From positions 3,658,001 to 3,722,000 of the forward strand of contig NZ_JBKIWZ010000001.1 of the NCBI RefSeq assembly GCF_050157905.1: a DNA stretch of 64,000 nt, in the 5' to 3' direction. The notes beneath the pieces were generated by a model that was not told the DNA's origin, ran no database searches, and saw only the letters and a list, made by a program, of their open reading frames with translations. Shown here piece after piece: positions 52,918-61,537 of this stretch. Made by a program: the position numbers and the translations under genes. Source of the DNA: Pantoea sp050157905. GTDB taxonomy: Bacteria > Pseudomonadota > Gammaproteobacteria > Enterobacterales > Enterobacteriaceae. The stretch's first letter is position 1. The number at the start of each line of letters is the position of its first letter.

Positions 52918-55191
52918 ATGAAAACCAAAGTGCCACACCTGGCGCACTGGGGGGCGTTTACCGCCGTCACTGAAAACGATCGCCTGACGGGCTGCGAACC
53001 TTTCTTCGCTGATGCCGACCCGTCACCGATGATCCACACCATTCCTGAACTGGTCTATTCCGACCGCCGTATCCGCCAGCCGATGGTGCGGCGCTCGTGG
53101 CTGAAGTCACGCGAGAAGAGTGACCGCACGCTGCGTGGCCGGGAAGATTTTGTCGCCGTTGACTGGGAAACCGCGCTGGATCTGGTGGCGGACGAGAATC
53201 GCCGCGTGCGCGATCGCTACGGCGCATCGGGCATCTTCAACGGCTCCTACGGCTGGTCGTCGGCCGGTCGCGTCAACCACGCCCGTACCCTGGTGCGTCG
53301 CTTCTACTTCCAGGGCGGCGGCGGCGTTGACCAGCAGGGTAACTACAGCTGGGGTGCCGCGCAGTTCTTCCTGCCCTATGTGATCGGCACCTATATGCCG
53401 CTGACCGGGCGCGTCACCGAATGGCCGCAGGTGGTGGAGCATGCCGAAATATTTGTCGCCTTTGGCGGGCTGGCGCTGAAAAATGCCCAGGTTGCGTCGG
53501 GTGGCGCCGGGCAGCACAGCCTGAAACCGGCGCTGATGCAGCTGGCCGCCAAAGGCACGCCGGTGATCAACATCAGCCCGATGCGCGATGACTGCCCGGA
53601 ATTTGTTAACGCCGAGTGGATCCCGATTCGCCCGAATACCGATGTGGCGCTGATGCTGGCGCTGGGGCATGAGATCACCCAGCGCGGCGCGGTGGACGAG
53701 GCGTTTCTCGCCAGCCACTGCACCGGCTGGCCGCAGCTGCGCGCCTATCTGCTGGGTGAAACCGATGGCGTAGCAAAAACCGCAGGCTGGGCCAGCCGCA
53801 TCACCGGCATTCCGGCTGACCGCATTGTCCGGCTGGCGCAGCAGCTGACCGGCAAGCGCAGCTTTATCACCTGCTCCTATTCGGTTCAGCGTGCCCATCG
53901 CGGCGAACAGCCTTACTGGATGATGATCGCGCTGTCGTCAATGCTCGGTCAGCCTGGCCTGCCAGGTGCGGGATTCTCCTTTGGGCACGGCTCGATGAAC
54001 AGCGTCGGCAACCCGCGTCAGGAAGGGCCTGCGCCGATGATGAGCACCGGCCCGAATCCCTGTGGATTGTCGATTCCGGTCGCGCGCATCAGCGACATGC
54101 TGCTCAATCCCGGCCAGCCTTACCGCTTCCAGGGCGAAACGCTGCACTATCCCGACATTCATCTGGTCCACTGGGCAGGCGGCAATCCGTTCCATCATCA
54201 CCAGCAGCTGAACCGGCTGGTGGAGGGCTGGCAGCGGCCCGACACGGTGGTAGTGCAGGATATCGTCTGGACACCTGCCGCGCAGATGGCTGACATTGTG
54301 CTGCCAGCCACGACCACGCTGGAGCGCAACGATATCGGCGGCTCCTCCCGGGATCGCTTTGTGCTGGCGATGCATCAGGCGATCAAACCGCAGCATCAGG
54401 CGCGCAACGACTTCGATATTTTTGCCGATCTGGCCGAACGCCTCGGCTATCGCGACACCTTCACAGAAGGGCGCAACGAGATGCAGTGGATTGAACATCT
54501 CTATCAGCAGTGTGCCACCGCGCATCAGCGCAAGGGCATCGATTTCCCTGAGTTTGATGCGTTCTGGCAGCGCGGCTTTGTGGAAATTCCGGAGGGCGGT
54601 AAACCTTATCAGTTTATGGAAGCGTTCCGGGCCGATCCCCAGGCGCATCCGATCAAAACCGCCAGCGGTAAAATTGAGCTGTTCAGCCAGACCATCGCGG
54701 ACTATCAGCTTGACGACTTTGCCGGGCATCCGGAGTGGCGTGAGCCGCAGGAGTGGCTGGGTTCGCCGGTCAGCCGCGACTATCCGCTGCACATGATTTC
54801 GATTCAGCCCGCCGACCGGCTGCACAGCCAGCTGGATGCCACCGACACCGTGCAGGGCAACAAAACCGCCGGGCACGAAACGCTTTATATGCATCCACAG
54901 GATGCAGCGGCGCGCGGGCTGGCAGACGGCGATGAGATTGAGGTGAGTAACGCCCGTGGCGTGATGCTGGCAGGTGTGCGGATCACCGACGGCGTGACGC
55001 AGGGCGTGGTGATCATTGCCACCGGGGCCTGGTTCGATCCGGGATTTGGCAAAGCCTGGCAGCCCTGGGATCGCGCGGGTAACCCGAACGTGCTGACGCT
55101 CGACATCGGCACCTCGTCGCTGACGCAGGGTCCCAATGCCATGAGCTGCCTGGTGGAAATCAAAAAACATCAGGATTGCAGATTAGCGTAA
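52918..55191 (+). CDS. bisC: Molybdopterin-guanine-dinucleotide S/N-oxide reductase, BisC type
   Basis: DMSO-reductase family enzyme, closest in plan to biotin sulfoxide reductase; probably reduces sulfoxides such as biotin or methionine sulfoxide. 757 residues. There is no Tat signal (no twin-Arg) and no N-terminal 4Fe-4S cysteines, so a cytoplasmic, cofactor-only enzyme as BisC. The GSYGWSSAGRVNHA segment carries the serine expected to bind molybdenum, and DIVLPATTTLERNDI and the C-terminal MGD domain are typical. Start at the ATG at 52918 without a strong ribosome binding site. The exact substrate is inferred. Located between galR and the first Omr sRNA. Confidence 0.82.
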   Translation: MKTKVPHLAHWGAFTAVTENDRLTGCEPFFADADPSPMIHTIPELVYSDRRIRQPMVRRSWLKSREKSDRTLRGREDFVAVDWETALDLVADENRRVRDRYGASGIFNGSYGWSSAGRVNHARTLVRRFYFQGGGGVDQQGNYSWGAAQFFLPYVIGTYMPLTGRVTEWPQVVEHAEIFVAFGGLALKNAQVASGGAGQHSLKPALMQLAAKGTPVINISPMRDDCPEFVNAEWIPIRPNTDVALMLALGHEITQRGAVDEAFLASHCTGWPQLRAYLLGETDGVAKTAGWASRITGIPADRIVRLAQQLTGKRSFITCSYSVQRAHRGEQPYWMMIALSSMLGQPGLPGAGFSFGHGSMNSVGNPRQEGPAPMMSTGPNPCGLSIPVARISDMLLNPGQPYRFQGETLHYPDIHLVHWAGGNPFHHHQQLNRLVEGWQRPDTVVVQDIVWTPAAQMADIVLPATTTLERNDIGGSSRDRFVLAMHQAIKPQHQARNDFDIFADLAERLGYRDTFTEGRNEMQWIEHLYQQCATAHQRKGIDFPEFDAFWQRGFVEIPEGGKPYQFMEAFRADPQAHPIKTASGKIELFSQTIADYQLDDFAGHPEWREPQEWLGSPVSRDYPLHMISIQPADRLHSQLDATDTVQGNKTAGHETLYMHPQDAAARGLADGDEIEVSNARGVMLAGVRITDGVTQGVVIIATGAWFDPGFGKAWQPWDRAGNPNVLTLDIGTSSLTQGPNAMSCLVEIKKHQDCRLA

Positions 55192-55225
55192 GGATCTCAT
55201 GGCTGGTTACATTTTGCGGGTAACT

Positions 55226-55234
55226 GTTGCGTTT
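55226..55234 (+). promoter_or_regulatory. Shared upstream element of the OmrB-like sRNA
   Basis: GTTGCGTTT lies 51 bases upstream of the sRNA 5' end. The same nine bases stand at exactly the same distance before the second sRNA. E. coli omrA and omrB are activated by OmpR, so this may be part of an OmpR site; GTTACATTTTGCGGGTAAC just upstream (55206-55224) could belong to it. Confidence 0.45.
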
Positions 55235-55276
55235 GAGTGATGGCAGCCGATCAATCCCCCTTGCTACATTCAGGGT

Positions 55277-55352
55277 CCCAGAGGTATTGATGGGTGAACA
55301 TCAATAGATTTTCTTGATTACACCAACCTGCGCAGATGCGCAGGTTTTTTTT
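55277..55352 (+). ncRNA. omrB: OmrB-like small regulatory RNA
   Basis: About 76 nt. It begins with CCCAGAGGTATTGATGGGTG, which matches the seed 5' end of E. coli OmrA/OmrB (one difference from OmrB in the first 20 bases), and ends with the CCTGCGC-AGAT-GCGCAGG terminator and eight T. A -10 like TGCTACATT (extended, hexamer 55265-55270) stands six bases before the 5' end. Omr RNAs are Hfq-dependent, induced by EnvZ-OmpR, and repress outer membrane protein and biofilm mRNAs. Confidence 0.92.
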
Positions 55353-55469
55353 GCCCGCCATCTGCGGTCGATAACGAACTGATACACAGTTTTCCTGTTA
55401 TACGGCCAGCGCTTTCTTTATAACTGCTGGCACCAGCCCCTTTCTCTTTATTTTGCGCAGCGGAATGCC

Positions 55470-57209
55470 ATGCCCCGGATTAAAAAACTACTGGGAAAAG
55501 ACCAGATAAAAGCGCCATTCAACCCTTTTCGTTTTCGGCTGATCTGTCTCGGCGTCACGACCTGTCTGGTCGTGCTACTGGCGCGCGTTGCGGACCTGCA
55601 GTTTCTGAATCAGCCGATGCTGGAGCATGAGGCGGATCAGCGTTCGCTGCGAACCGTAACGCTGCCTACCAGCCGCGGCACTCTGCTGGATCGCAATGGC
55701 GAAGCGCTGGCGCTCAGCGTGCCATCGCGCGATGTCATCGCCGATCCGCAGCGCGTACTGGAGAGCAATCCCGACTTTACCAGTGCCAAATGGGCCTATC
55801 TGGCTGCTGCGCTCAACACCCGTCCCGAAGAGCTGGCGGCACAGATCACGGCTAACCCGAAGCGGCGCTTTCTCTATCTGGGACGCAAAGTCGAACTGGG
55901 CATCGCCAAAGATATTAAAGAGCTGAAGCTCAAAGGCATCAGCGAAGTTTATGACGACAGCCGTTTCTATCCGATGAGCGAAGCCTCTGCGCCGCTGATC
56001 GGGATTGTTGGCGCAGATAACGTGGGTCTGAACGGACTGGAAAAAGGGTTCGATAAAGTGCTGCAGGGTGAGCCGGGCAAGGAGGTTTACCGTCAGGATG
56101 CGGCAGGCAACATCATCGCGATGATCAACTATCAGCCGCCGACGCAGCCGCCGACTGTCCAGCTCAGCATCGATAAATATGACCAGTACACGCTCTACAG
56201 CAAACTGCGCGACGGCGTGCTGCTCAACAAGGCGGACTCCGGTGCCGCGGTGCTGGTGAAAATCGACACCGGTGAAATTCTGGCAATGGCCTCCTATCCA
56301 TCGTTCAACCCCAACAACTATGAAGGTGCGACCCCGGCGCAGATGCGTAACGCCGCTATCAACGACAGCTATGAACCGGGTTCGACCGTTAAGCCGCTGG
56401 TGGTCATGGAGGCGCTGGAGCGTCATCTGGTGCGGCCGGATTCGGTGATCGACACCACGCCCTATAGCGTCAATGGCCACCTGATCCGCGACGTCGGCCA
56501 CTGGCCGCGCCTGACCATGACCGGCATTCTGCAGAAATCGAGTGACATCGGTGTTTCACACATGGCACTGGCGATGCCGGCTGAAGCGCTGGTGAATACC
56601 TATCACGCCTTCGGGCTGGGCAAGCCGACCGGCCTGGGATTGACCGGTGAAAGCGTCGGTTACTTTCCGCTGCATCGCGCCCGCTGGGCGGATATCGAAC
56701 GGGCGACCTTCTCGTTTGGCTATGGTCTGCGCGTCACGCCGCTGCAGATTGCCCGCGAATATGCCACGCTCGGTTCCTACGGCATCTACCGTCCGCTATC
56801 GATCACCCGCGTGACGCCACCGGTGCTGGGCAAGCAGGTCGCTAACCCGGAAACGGTAAAAGAGGTGGTGCACATGCTGGAGAGCGACGTCCTGCCAGGC
56901 GGAACCGGGCTGAAAGCCGCCGTGCCGGGCTATCGTCTGGCGACCAAAACCGGTACGGCCGAAAAGATGGGCGCCAGCGGCAAATATGATGGCGGCTACG
57001 TCAACTACACCGCGGGTCTTGCGCCAGCCAGCCACCCGGAAGTGGCGCTGGTGGTCATGATTAACCATCCGACCGCAGGCGACCACTTTGGTGGTTCGGT
57101 TGCCGCCCCGGTATTCGGCAATATCATGGGGCCGGTACTGAAACACATGAACATTGCGCCGGACGCTATCTATACACGACCGGCGGCTAGCCCTTCAGAT
57201 AAATCCTAG
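55470..57209 (+). CDS. FtsI-like class B penicillin-binding protein (PBP3 paralogue)
   Basis: Septal-type peptidoglycan transpeptidase, 579 residues, anchored by one N-terminal helix (about 21-41) with a periplasmic pedestal and transpeptidase domain. Catalytic Ser305 is in GSTVK (SxxK); the second motif reads S357-S-D359 where FtsI has SSN; KTG is at 493-495 (ATKTGTAEKM). Surrounding sequence (DRNGEALALSVPSRDVIADP, GFDKVLQGEPGKE) is that of FtsI, but this locus is not the dcw cluster, so it should be a second copy, comparable to the accessory PBP3 of Salmonella. It lies between the two Omr sRNAs, on the same strand. Confidence 0.9.
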   Translation: MPRIKKLLGKDQIKAPFNPFRFRLICLGVTTCLVVLLARVADLQFLNQPMLEHEADQRSLRTVTLPTSRGTLLDRNGEALALSVPSRDVIADPQRVLESNPDFTSAKWAYLAAALNTRPEELAAQITANPKRRFLYLGRKVELGIAKDIKELKLKGISEVYDDSRFYPMSEASAPLIGIVGADNVGLNGLEKGFDKVLQGEPGKEVYRQDAAGNIIAMINYQPPTQPPTVQLSIDKYDQYTLYSKLRDGVLLNKADSGAAVLVKIDTGEILAMASYPSFNPNNYEGATPAQMRNAAINDSYEPGSTVKPLVVMEALERHLVRPDSVIDTTPYSVNGHLIRDVGHWPRLTMTGILQKSSDIGVSHMALAMPAEALVNTYHAFGLGKPTGLGLTGESVGYFPLHRARWADIERATFSFGYGLRVTPLQIAREYATLGSYGIYRPLSITRVTPPVLGKQVANPETVKEVVHMLESDVLPGGTGLKAAVPGYRLATKTGTAEKMGASGKYDGGYVNYTAGLAPASHPEVALVVMINHPTAGDHFGGSVAAPVFGNIMGPVLKHMNIAPDAIYTRPAASPSDKS

Positions 57210-57272
57210 TTAAATCAGAGTGTAAGCAAGGTGTGAGAGATATACACACCTCGTTGCACTTACCCGAATTCG

Positions 57273-57281
57273 GTTGCGTTT
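57273..57281 (+). promoter_or_regulatory. Shared upstream element of the OmrA-like sRNA
   Basis: GTTGCGTTT again, 51 bases before the 5' end of the sRNA. The -10 region here (GAGGAT or GATAGA) is weak, which fits dependence on an activator such as OmpR. Confidence 0.45.
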
Positions 57282-57323
57282 TCCTGCTGTCTCCACGCGG
57301 TCAATCAGTGCGAGGATAGAGGT

Positions 57324-57415
57324 CCCAGAGGTATTGATGGGTGTGAAAACAACACCGCTTCGGCAGTGAGAACCCTGTTATTACACCAACCCACGCAGAA
57401 GCGTGGGTTTTTTTT
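57324..57415 (+). ncRNA. omrA: OmrA-like small regulatory RNA
   Basis: About 92 nt. The first 20 bases are identical to those of the OmrB-like RNA 2 kb upstream (CCCAGAGGTATTGATGGGTG), the middle differs, and the 3' end has ATTACACCAACC followed by ACCCACGC-AGAA-GCGTGGGT and eight T. It stands next to aas as omrA does in E. coli. The shared seed predicts overlapping target sets; the variable middle could give separate targets. Confidence 0.9.
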
Positions 57416-57690
57416 GCCTGTCAGCAGGCTGAACGCCATACCTTTGTCGCGCTGGGATCACATCCCCGCTGCACTTTTACTGCCATTACGTCATCCTGTC
57501 TCTTCAGGTTTTGAATTCCCGCCTCGTCGCGATGGCCGGTGCTGGAGAGCATTTGCTGCGGGGGGAGGGCCCCCGATTGCGCTGACGGGCAGGCCCCCTG
57601 AGGAGGCCTCTGATCGCCGATAATTCTGTTGTCGAACCGTGTTAAATCCTGCATCGTGAGGAGCTATTTTCATGATGCTAAGGAGCCGGC

Positions 57691-59841
57691 ATGGTTTTCA
57701 CACTTTTGCGCCTGATATTTCGCCTGTTGTGGCGGGTCGAACTGCGTGGCGATGTCACCGAACTGAATAAACAGAAGGTATTGATCACGCCGAACCATGT
57801 GTCGTTTCTCGACGGCATATTGCTGGCGCTATTTTTGCCGATCAAACCGGTCTTCGCCATCTATACGACCATCAGCGAAGGCTGGTTTATGCGTCTGGTG
57901 AAACCTTTTATCGACTTTGTCCCGCTGGATCCAACCCGCCCGATGGCGCTGAAGCAACTGGTCCGGCTGATTGACAGTGGCCGTCCGGTGGTGATTTTCC
58001 CGGAAGGACGGATTACGGTTACCGGATCGCTGATGAAGATTTACAGCGGCGCAGGTTTTGTCGCCGCGCGTTCCGGTGCCAGTGTGGTGCCGGTGCGCAT
58101 TGAAGGCGCAGAGTTCACGCCGTTTGGTCGTCTGGCGGGCGTGTTTAAACGTCGTCTGTTCCCGCGTATCACCCTGAGCATTCTGCCCGCCACCCGCATT
58201 CCGATGCCGGAGGCGAAACGGGCGCGCGATCGGCGCGTGCTGGCCGGTGAGCACCTGCACCATATAATGATGGAAGCGCGCATGGCGGTGCGTCCGCGTG
58301 AAACCCTGTTTGAGGCGTTTCTGGCGGCGCGAACACGTTATGGCGCGTTTAAGCCCTGCATCGAAGATGTGAATTTCACACCCGACAGCTATAACGGCCT
58401 GCTGAAGAAGTCACTGGGCGTGGGCCGTATTCTGGAACGCTACAGCCAGCCGCGTGAAGTCGTGGGGCTGCTGTTGCCCAATACCACCGTCACGGCAGCC
58501 GCGATTTTCGGTGCCACGCTGCGCGGGCGTGTACCGGCGATGCTCAATTACACTGCGGGCGTTAACGGCATGCGGGCGGCGCTGACCGCCGCGCAGATCA
58601 AGACGGTCTTCACCTCGCGCCAGTTTCTTGAGAAGGGCAACCTGTGGCACCTGCCGCAGGGACTAGGCGAGGTGCAGTGGATCTATCTGGAAGATCTGAA
58701 AGAGACCGTTACCGGCCGGGACAAGCTGTGGATCCTCGCTCATCTGCTGATGCCGCGTCGTGCGCAGCTGCCTCAGCAGCCGGAAGATGCGGCCATGGTA
58801 CTCTTCACCTCCGGCTCGGAAGGCAATCCCAAAGGGGTGGTGCACTCGCATAAAAGCCTGCTGGCCAACGTCGAGCAAATTCGCACGGTGGCAGACTTCA
58901 CCCCGCGTGACCGTTTTATGTCGGCGCTGCCGCTGTTCCATGCGTTTGGCCTGACGGTCGGGCTGTTCACGCCGCTGATGACCGGTGCGCAGGTCTTCCT
59001 CTATCCCAGCCCGCTGCATTATCGCATCGTGCCGGAGCTGGTCTATGACCGTAACTGTACCGTGCTGTTTGGCACCTCTACCTTCCTGGGTAACTATGCA
59101 CGCTTTGCCGCGCCTTATGATTTTGCCCGTCTGCGCTACGTGGTTGCGGGGGCGGAGAAACTGCAGGAGCAGACCCGCCAGACTTACATGGAGAAGTATG
59201 GTATCCGCATCCTTGAAGGCTACGGCGTCACCGAGTGCGCGCCCGTGGTAGCGATCAACGTGCCGATGGCCACAAAGGCGCAGACCGTGGGACGGATTCT
59301 GCCGGGCATGGATTCCCGACTGATGTCGGTGCCCGGCATTGAGCAGGGCGGACGGCTGCAACTGCGCGGCCCGAACGTGATGAAGGGCTATCTGCGGGTT
59401 GAAAATCCGGGCGTGCTGGAAACGCCGGTCGCTGACGATGGCGAAGGCAATATGGAAGCGGGCTGGTATGACACCGGCGATATCGTCAGCTTTGACGAGG
59501 GCGGTTTCTGCCAGATTCAGGGGCGGGCTAAACGCTTTGCCAAGATCGCCGGGGAGATGGTGTCGCTGGAGATTGTTGAACAGATCGCCCTGAAAGCGTC
59601 GCCAGACAGGCAGCATGCCGCCTCGCTGCGTCCGGATGGCCAGCGCGGCGAGGCACTGGTGCTGTTTACTACTGATGCTGAGCTGGCGCGCGACAGCCTG
59701 CAGAAAGCGGCCCGCGAACTGGGCGCGCCGGAGCTGGCGTTGCCACGCGATATCCGGGTGGTGAAACAGCTGCCGGTGCTCGGCAGCGGCAAACCCGATT
59801 ATGTAACGCTGAAGAAAATGGCAGAAGAGGAGAAAGGATGA
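57691..59841 (+). CDS. aas: Bifunctional 2-acylglycerophosphoethanolamine acyltransferase / acyl-ACP synthetase Aas
   Basis: Re-acylates lysophosphatidylethanolamine taken back into the inner membrane. 716 residues. N-terminal acyltransferase domain with NHVSFLDG (NHxxxxD) and FPEGRITVTG; C-terminal AMP-forming acyl-ACP synthetase domain with FTSGSEGNPKGVVHSH, YGVTECAP and GWYDTGDI. AAGGAG lies five bases before the ATG. lplT overlaps its stop by four bases; the two form the lysophospholipid repair pair. The 275 bases upstream, after the OmrA terminator, hold no gene. Confidence 0.97.
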   Translation: MVFTLLRLIFRLLWRVELRGDVTELNKQKVLITPNHVSFLDGILLALFLPIKPVFAIYTTISEGWFMRLVKPFIDFVPLDPTRPMALKQLVRLIDSGRPVVIFPEGRITVTGSLMKIYSGAGFVAARSGASVVPVRIEGAEFTPFGRLAGVFKRRLFPRITLSILPATRIPMPEAKRARDRRVLAGEHLHHIMMEARMAVRPRETLFEAFLAARTRYGAFKPCIEDVNFTPDSYNGLLKKSLGVGRILERYSQPREVVGLLLPNTTVTAAAIFGATLRGRVPAMLNYTAGVNGMRAALTAAQIKTVFTSRQFLEKGNLWHLPQGLGEVQWIYLEDLKETVTGRDKLWILAHLLMPRRAQLPQQPEDAAMVLFTSGSEGNPKGVVHSHKSLLANVEQIRTVADFTPRDRFMSALPLFHAFGLTVGLFTPLMTGAQVFLYPSPLHYRIVPELVYDRNCTVLFGTSTFLGNYARFAAPYDFARLRYVVAGAEKLQEQTRQTYMEKYGIRILEGYGVTECAPVVAINVPMATKAQTVGRILPGMDSRLMSVPGIEQGGRLQLRGPNVMKGYLRVENPGVLETPVADDGEGNMEAGWYDTGDIVSFDEGGFCQIQGRAKRFAKIAGEMVSLEIVEQIALKASPDRQHAASLRPDGQRGEALVLFTTDAELARDSLQKAARELGAPELALPRDIRVVKQLPVLGSGKPDYVTLKKMAEEEKG

Positions 59842-61028
59842 GTCTGGATCGTCATGCGCCGCTGATGTCGCGCGGTATGATCGCCGTGATTATCGCCCAG
59901 TTCTTTTCCGCCTTTGGCGACAACGCGCTGCTGTTTGCCACCCTGGCGGTGCTGAAAAGCCAGTTCTATCCCGACTGGAGCCAGCCGGTATTGCAGATGC
60001 TGTTTGTCGCCGCCTACATTCTGCTGGCGCCGTTTGTCGGCCAGGTGGCGGACAGTATGGCAAAAGGGCGGGTGATGATGCTCGCCAACAGCCTGAAGCT
60101 GCTGGGTGCGCTGGTGATCTGCTTCGGCTTCAATCCCTTCGTCGGCTATACCCTGGTGGGCGCGGGGGCGGCGGCCTACTCACCGGCCAAATATGGCATC
60201 CTGGGGGAGATCACGCACGGCGACAAACTGGTGAAAGCCAACGGGCTGATGGAGGCGTCAACCATCGCCGCCATCCTGCTCGGCTCAGTGGCGGGCGGGA
60301 TGCTGGCCGACTGGCATATTCTGGCGGCGCTGGGGATCTGTGCGCTGACCTACGGCATTGCTGTCATTGCCAACCTGTTTATCCCGAAGCTTGCGGCGGC
60401 ACGTCCTGGTCAGAGCTGGCAGCCGGGCATGATGGTGCGCCGCTTCTCGGGTGCCGTTATGCTGCTGTGGCGGGGTGCAGAGACGCGCTTCTCGCTGCTG
60501 GGGACCAGCCTGTTCTGGGGCGCAGGCGTGACGCTGCGTTTTCTGCTGGTGCTCTGGGTGCCGGTGGCGCTGGGCATCAATGACAACACAACGCCAACAA
60601 CCCTGAATGCGATGGTGGCGGTCGGGATTGTGATTGGTGCGGCGGCGGCGGCGAAGCTGGTGACGCTGGAAACCGTGCGTCGCTGTATGCCAGCCGGGGT
60701 GCTGATTGGCGTCATGGTTGTGGTCTTCTCGCTGCAGCACTCGCTGCTGAATGCTTATCTGATCCTGATGCTGACTGGCGCGCTGGGCGGATTCTTTGTG
60801 GTGCCGCTGAATGCGCTGCTGCAGGCACGCGGCAAAGAGAGCGTCGGCTCCGGTAATGCCATTGCGGTGCAGAATCTGGGTGAGAACAGCGCCATGCTGA
60901 TCATGCTGGGACTCTATACGCTGGCGATCAGAGCGGGGGCGCCTGCGGTGGCGACGGGCATCGGCTTCGGTGTGCTGTTTGCGCTGGCGATAGCGCTGCT
61001 GTGGCTGTGGCGACCGGCTAAGCGGTAA
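59838..61028 (+). CDS. lplT: Lysophospholipid transporter LplT
   Basis: MFS-type flippase that brings lysophospholipids across the inner membrane for Aas. 396 residues with about 12 membrane helices. Conserved QFFSAFGDNALLFATLAVLK at the N-terminus and SPAKYGILGEITHGDKLVKA in the first half. ATGA overlap with aas. Both act with the Mla system (this window) in phospholipid maintenance. Confidence 0.96.
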   Translation: MSLDRHAPLMSRGMIAVIIAQFFSAFGDNALLFATLAVLKSQFYPDWSQPVLQMLFVAAYILLAPFVGQVADSMAKGRVMMLANSLKLLGALVICFGFNPFVGYTLVGAGAAAYSPAKYGILGEITHGDKLVKANGLMEASTIAAILLGSVAGGMLADWHILAALGICALTYGIAVIANLFIPKLAAARPGQSWQPGMMVRRFSGAVMLLWRGAETRFSLLGTSLFWGAGVTLRFLLVLWVPVALGINDNTTPTTLNAMVAVGIVIGAAAAAKLVTLETVRRCMPAGVLIGVMVVVFSLQHSLLNAYLILMLTGALGGFFVVPLNALLQARGKESVGSGNAIAVQNLGENSAMLIMLGLYTLAIRAGAPAVATGIGFGVLFALAIALLWLWRPAKR

Positions 61029-61035
61029 ACACGGC

Positions 61036-61070
61036 GCCGCCGCCTGCCAGCGTTCACAGCAGGCGGCGGC
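61036..61070. terminator. Hairpin between convergent lplT and ridA
   Basis: GCCGCCGCCTGC (61036-61047) pairs over 12 bases with GCAGGCGGCGGC (61059-61070), loop of 11. No T-run, but very stable. Confidence 0.55.
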
Positions 61071-61078
61071 GTACAATC

Positions 61079-61465
61079 TTAGCGACGGATGGCAATCGCT
61101 TCGATTTCGATCTTCACATCTTTTGGCAGACGCGCCACTTCGACGCAGGAACGCGCCGGGAAGTGAGCCTGATGTTCGGTGAAAAACGCTTCATAGGTCG
61201 CATTGACCGTAGCAAAGTCATTTAAATCTTTGACGAACACCGTGGTCTTCACGATATCGCCCACCTTCAGACCCGCCGCTTCTACAATCGCCTTCACGTT
61301 TTCCAGCGACTGGCGCGCCTGGGCGGCGATGTCATCGGCTACCTGGCCGGTCGCCGGATCTACCGGGATCTGACCTGAGGTCATGATCATGCTGCCCAGA
61401 TCGACGCCCTGAACATAGGGACCGATAGCGGCAGGGGCTTTTTCAGTACTGATTTCACGAGACAT
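61079..61465 (-). CDS. ridA: 2-iminobutanoate/2-iminopropanoate deaminase RidA
   Basis: Hydrolyses reactive enamine/imine intermediates released by threonine dehydratase and other PLP enzymes. 128 residues, trimer-forming YjgF family. The active-site Arg105 and Cys107 are in FPARSCVEVARLP; QIPVDPATG and GPYVQGV are typical. A perfect TATAAT lies upstream. It follows pyrBI, as in E. coli. Confidence 0.97.
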   Translation of the reverse strand: MSREISTEKAPAAIGPYVQGVDLGSMIMTSGQIPVDPATGQVADDIAAQARQSLENVKAIVEAAGLKVGDIVKTTVFVKDLNDFATVNATYEAFFTEHQAHFPARSCVEVARLPKDVKIEIEAIAIRR

Positions 61466-61515
61466 CCTGGCTCCTTTGATTATGTCGTCAGGCGGCGATG
61501 CCGCCGCTCAGGCCC

Positions 61516-61521
61516 ATTATA
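61516..61521 (-). promoter_or_regulatory. Candidate -10 element of ridA
   Basis: TATAAT on the minus strand, about 50 bases before the ridA start. The -35 region (CTGGTA at 18-base spacing or similar) is poor, so this is a partial promoter call. Confidence 0.45.
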
Positions 61522-61537
61522 AGGTCGGGCAGAGCGA

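Noticed and set aside
53938..55170. 410-codon open frame antisense to the BisC-type gene
   Set aside because: Shadow of a GC-rich coding region; no start signal, no known motif.
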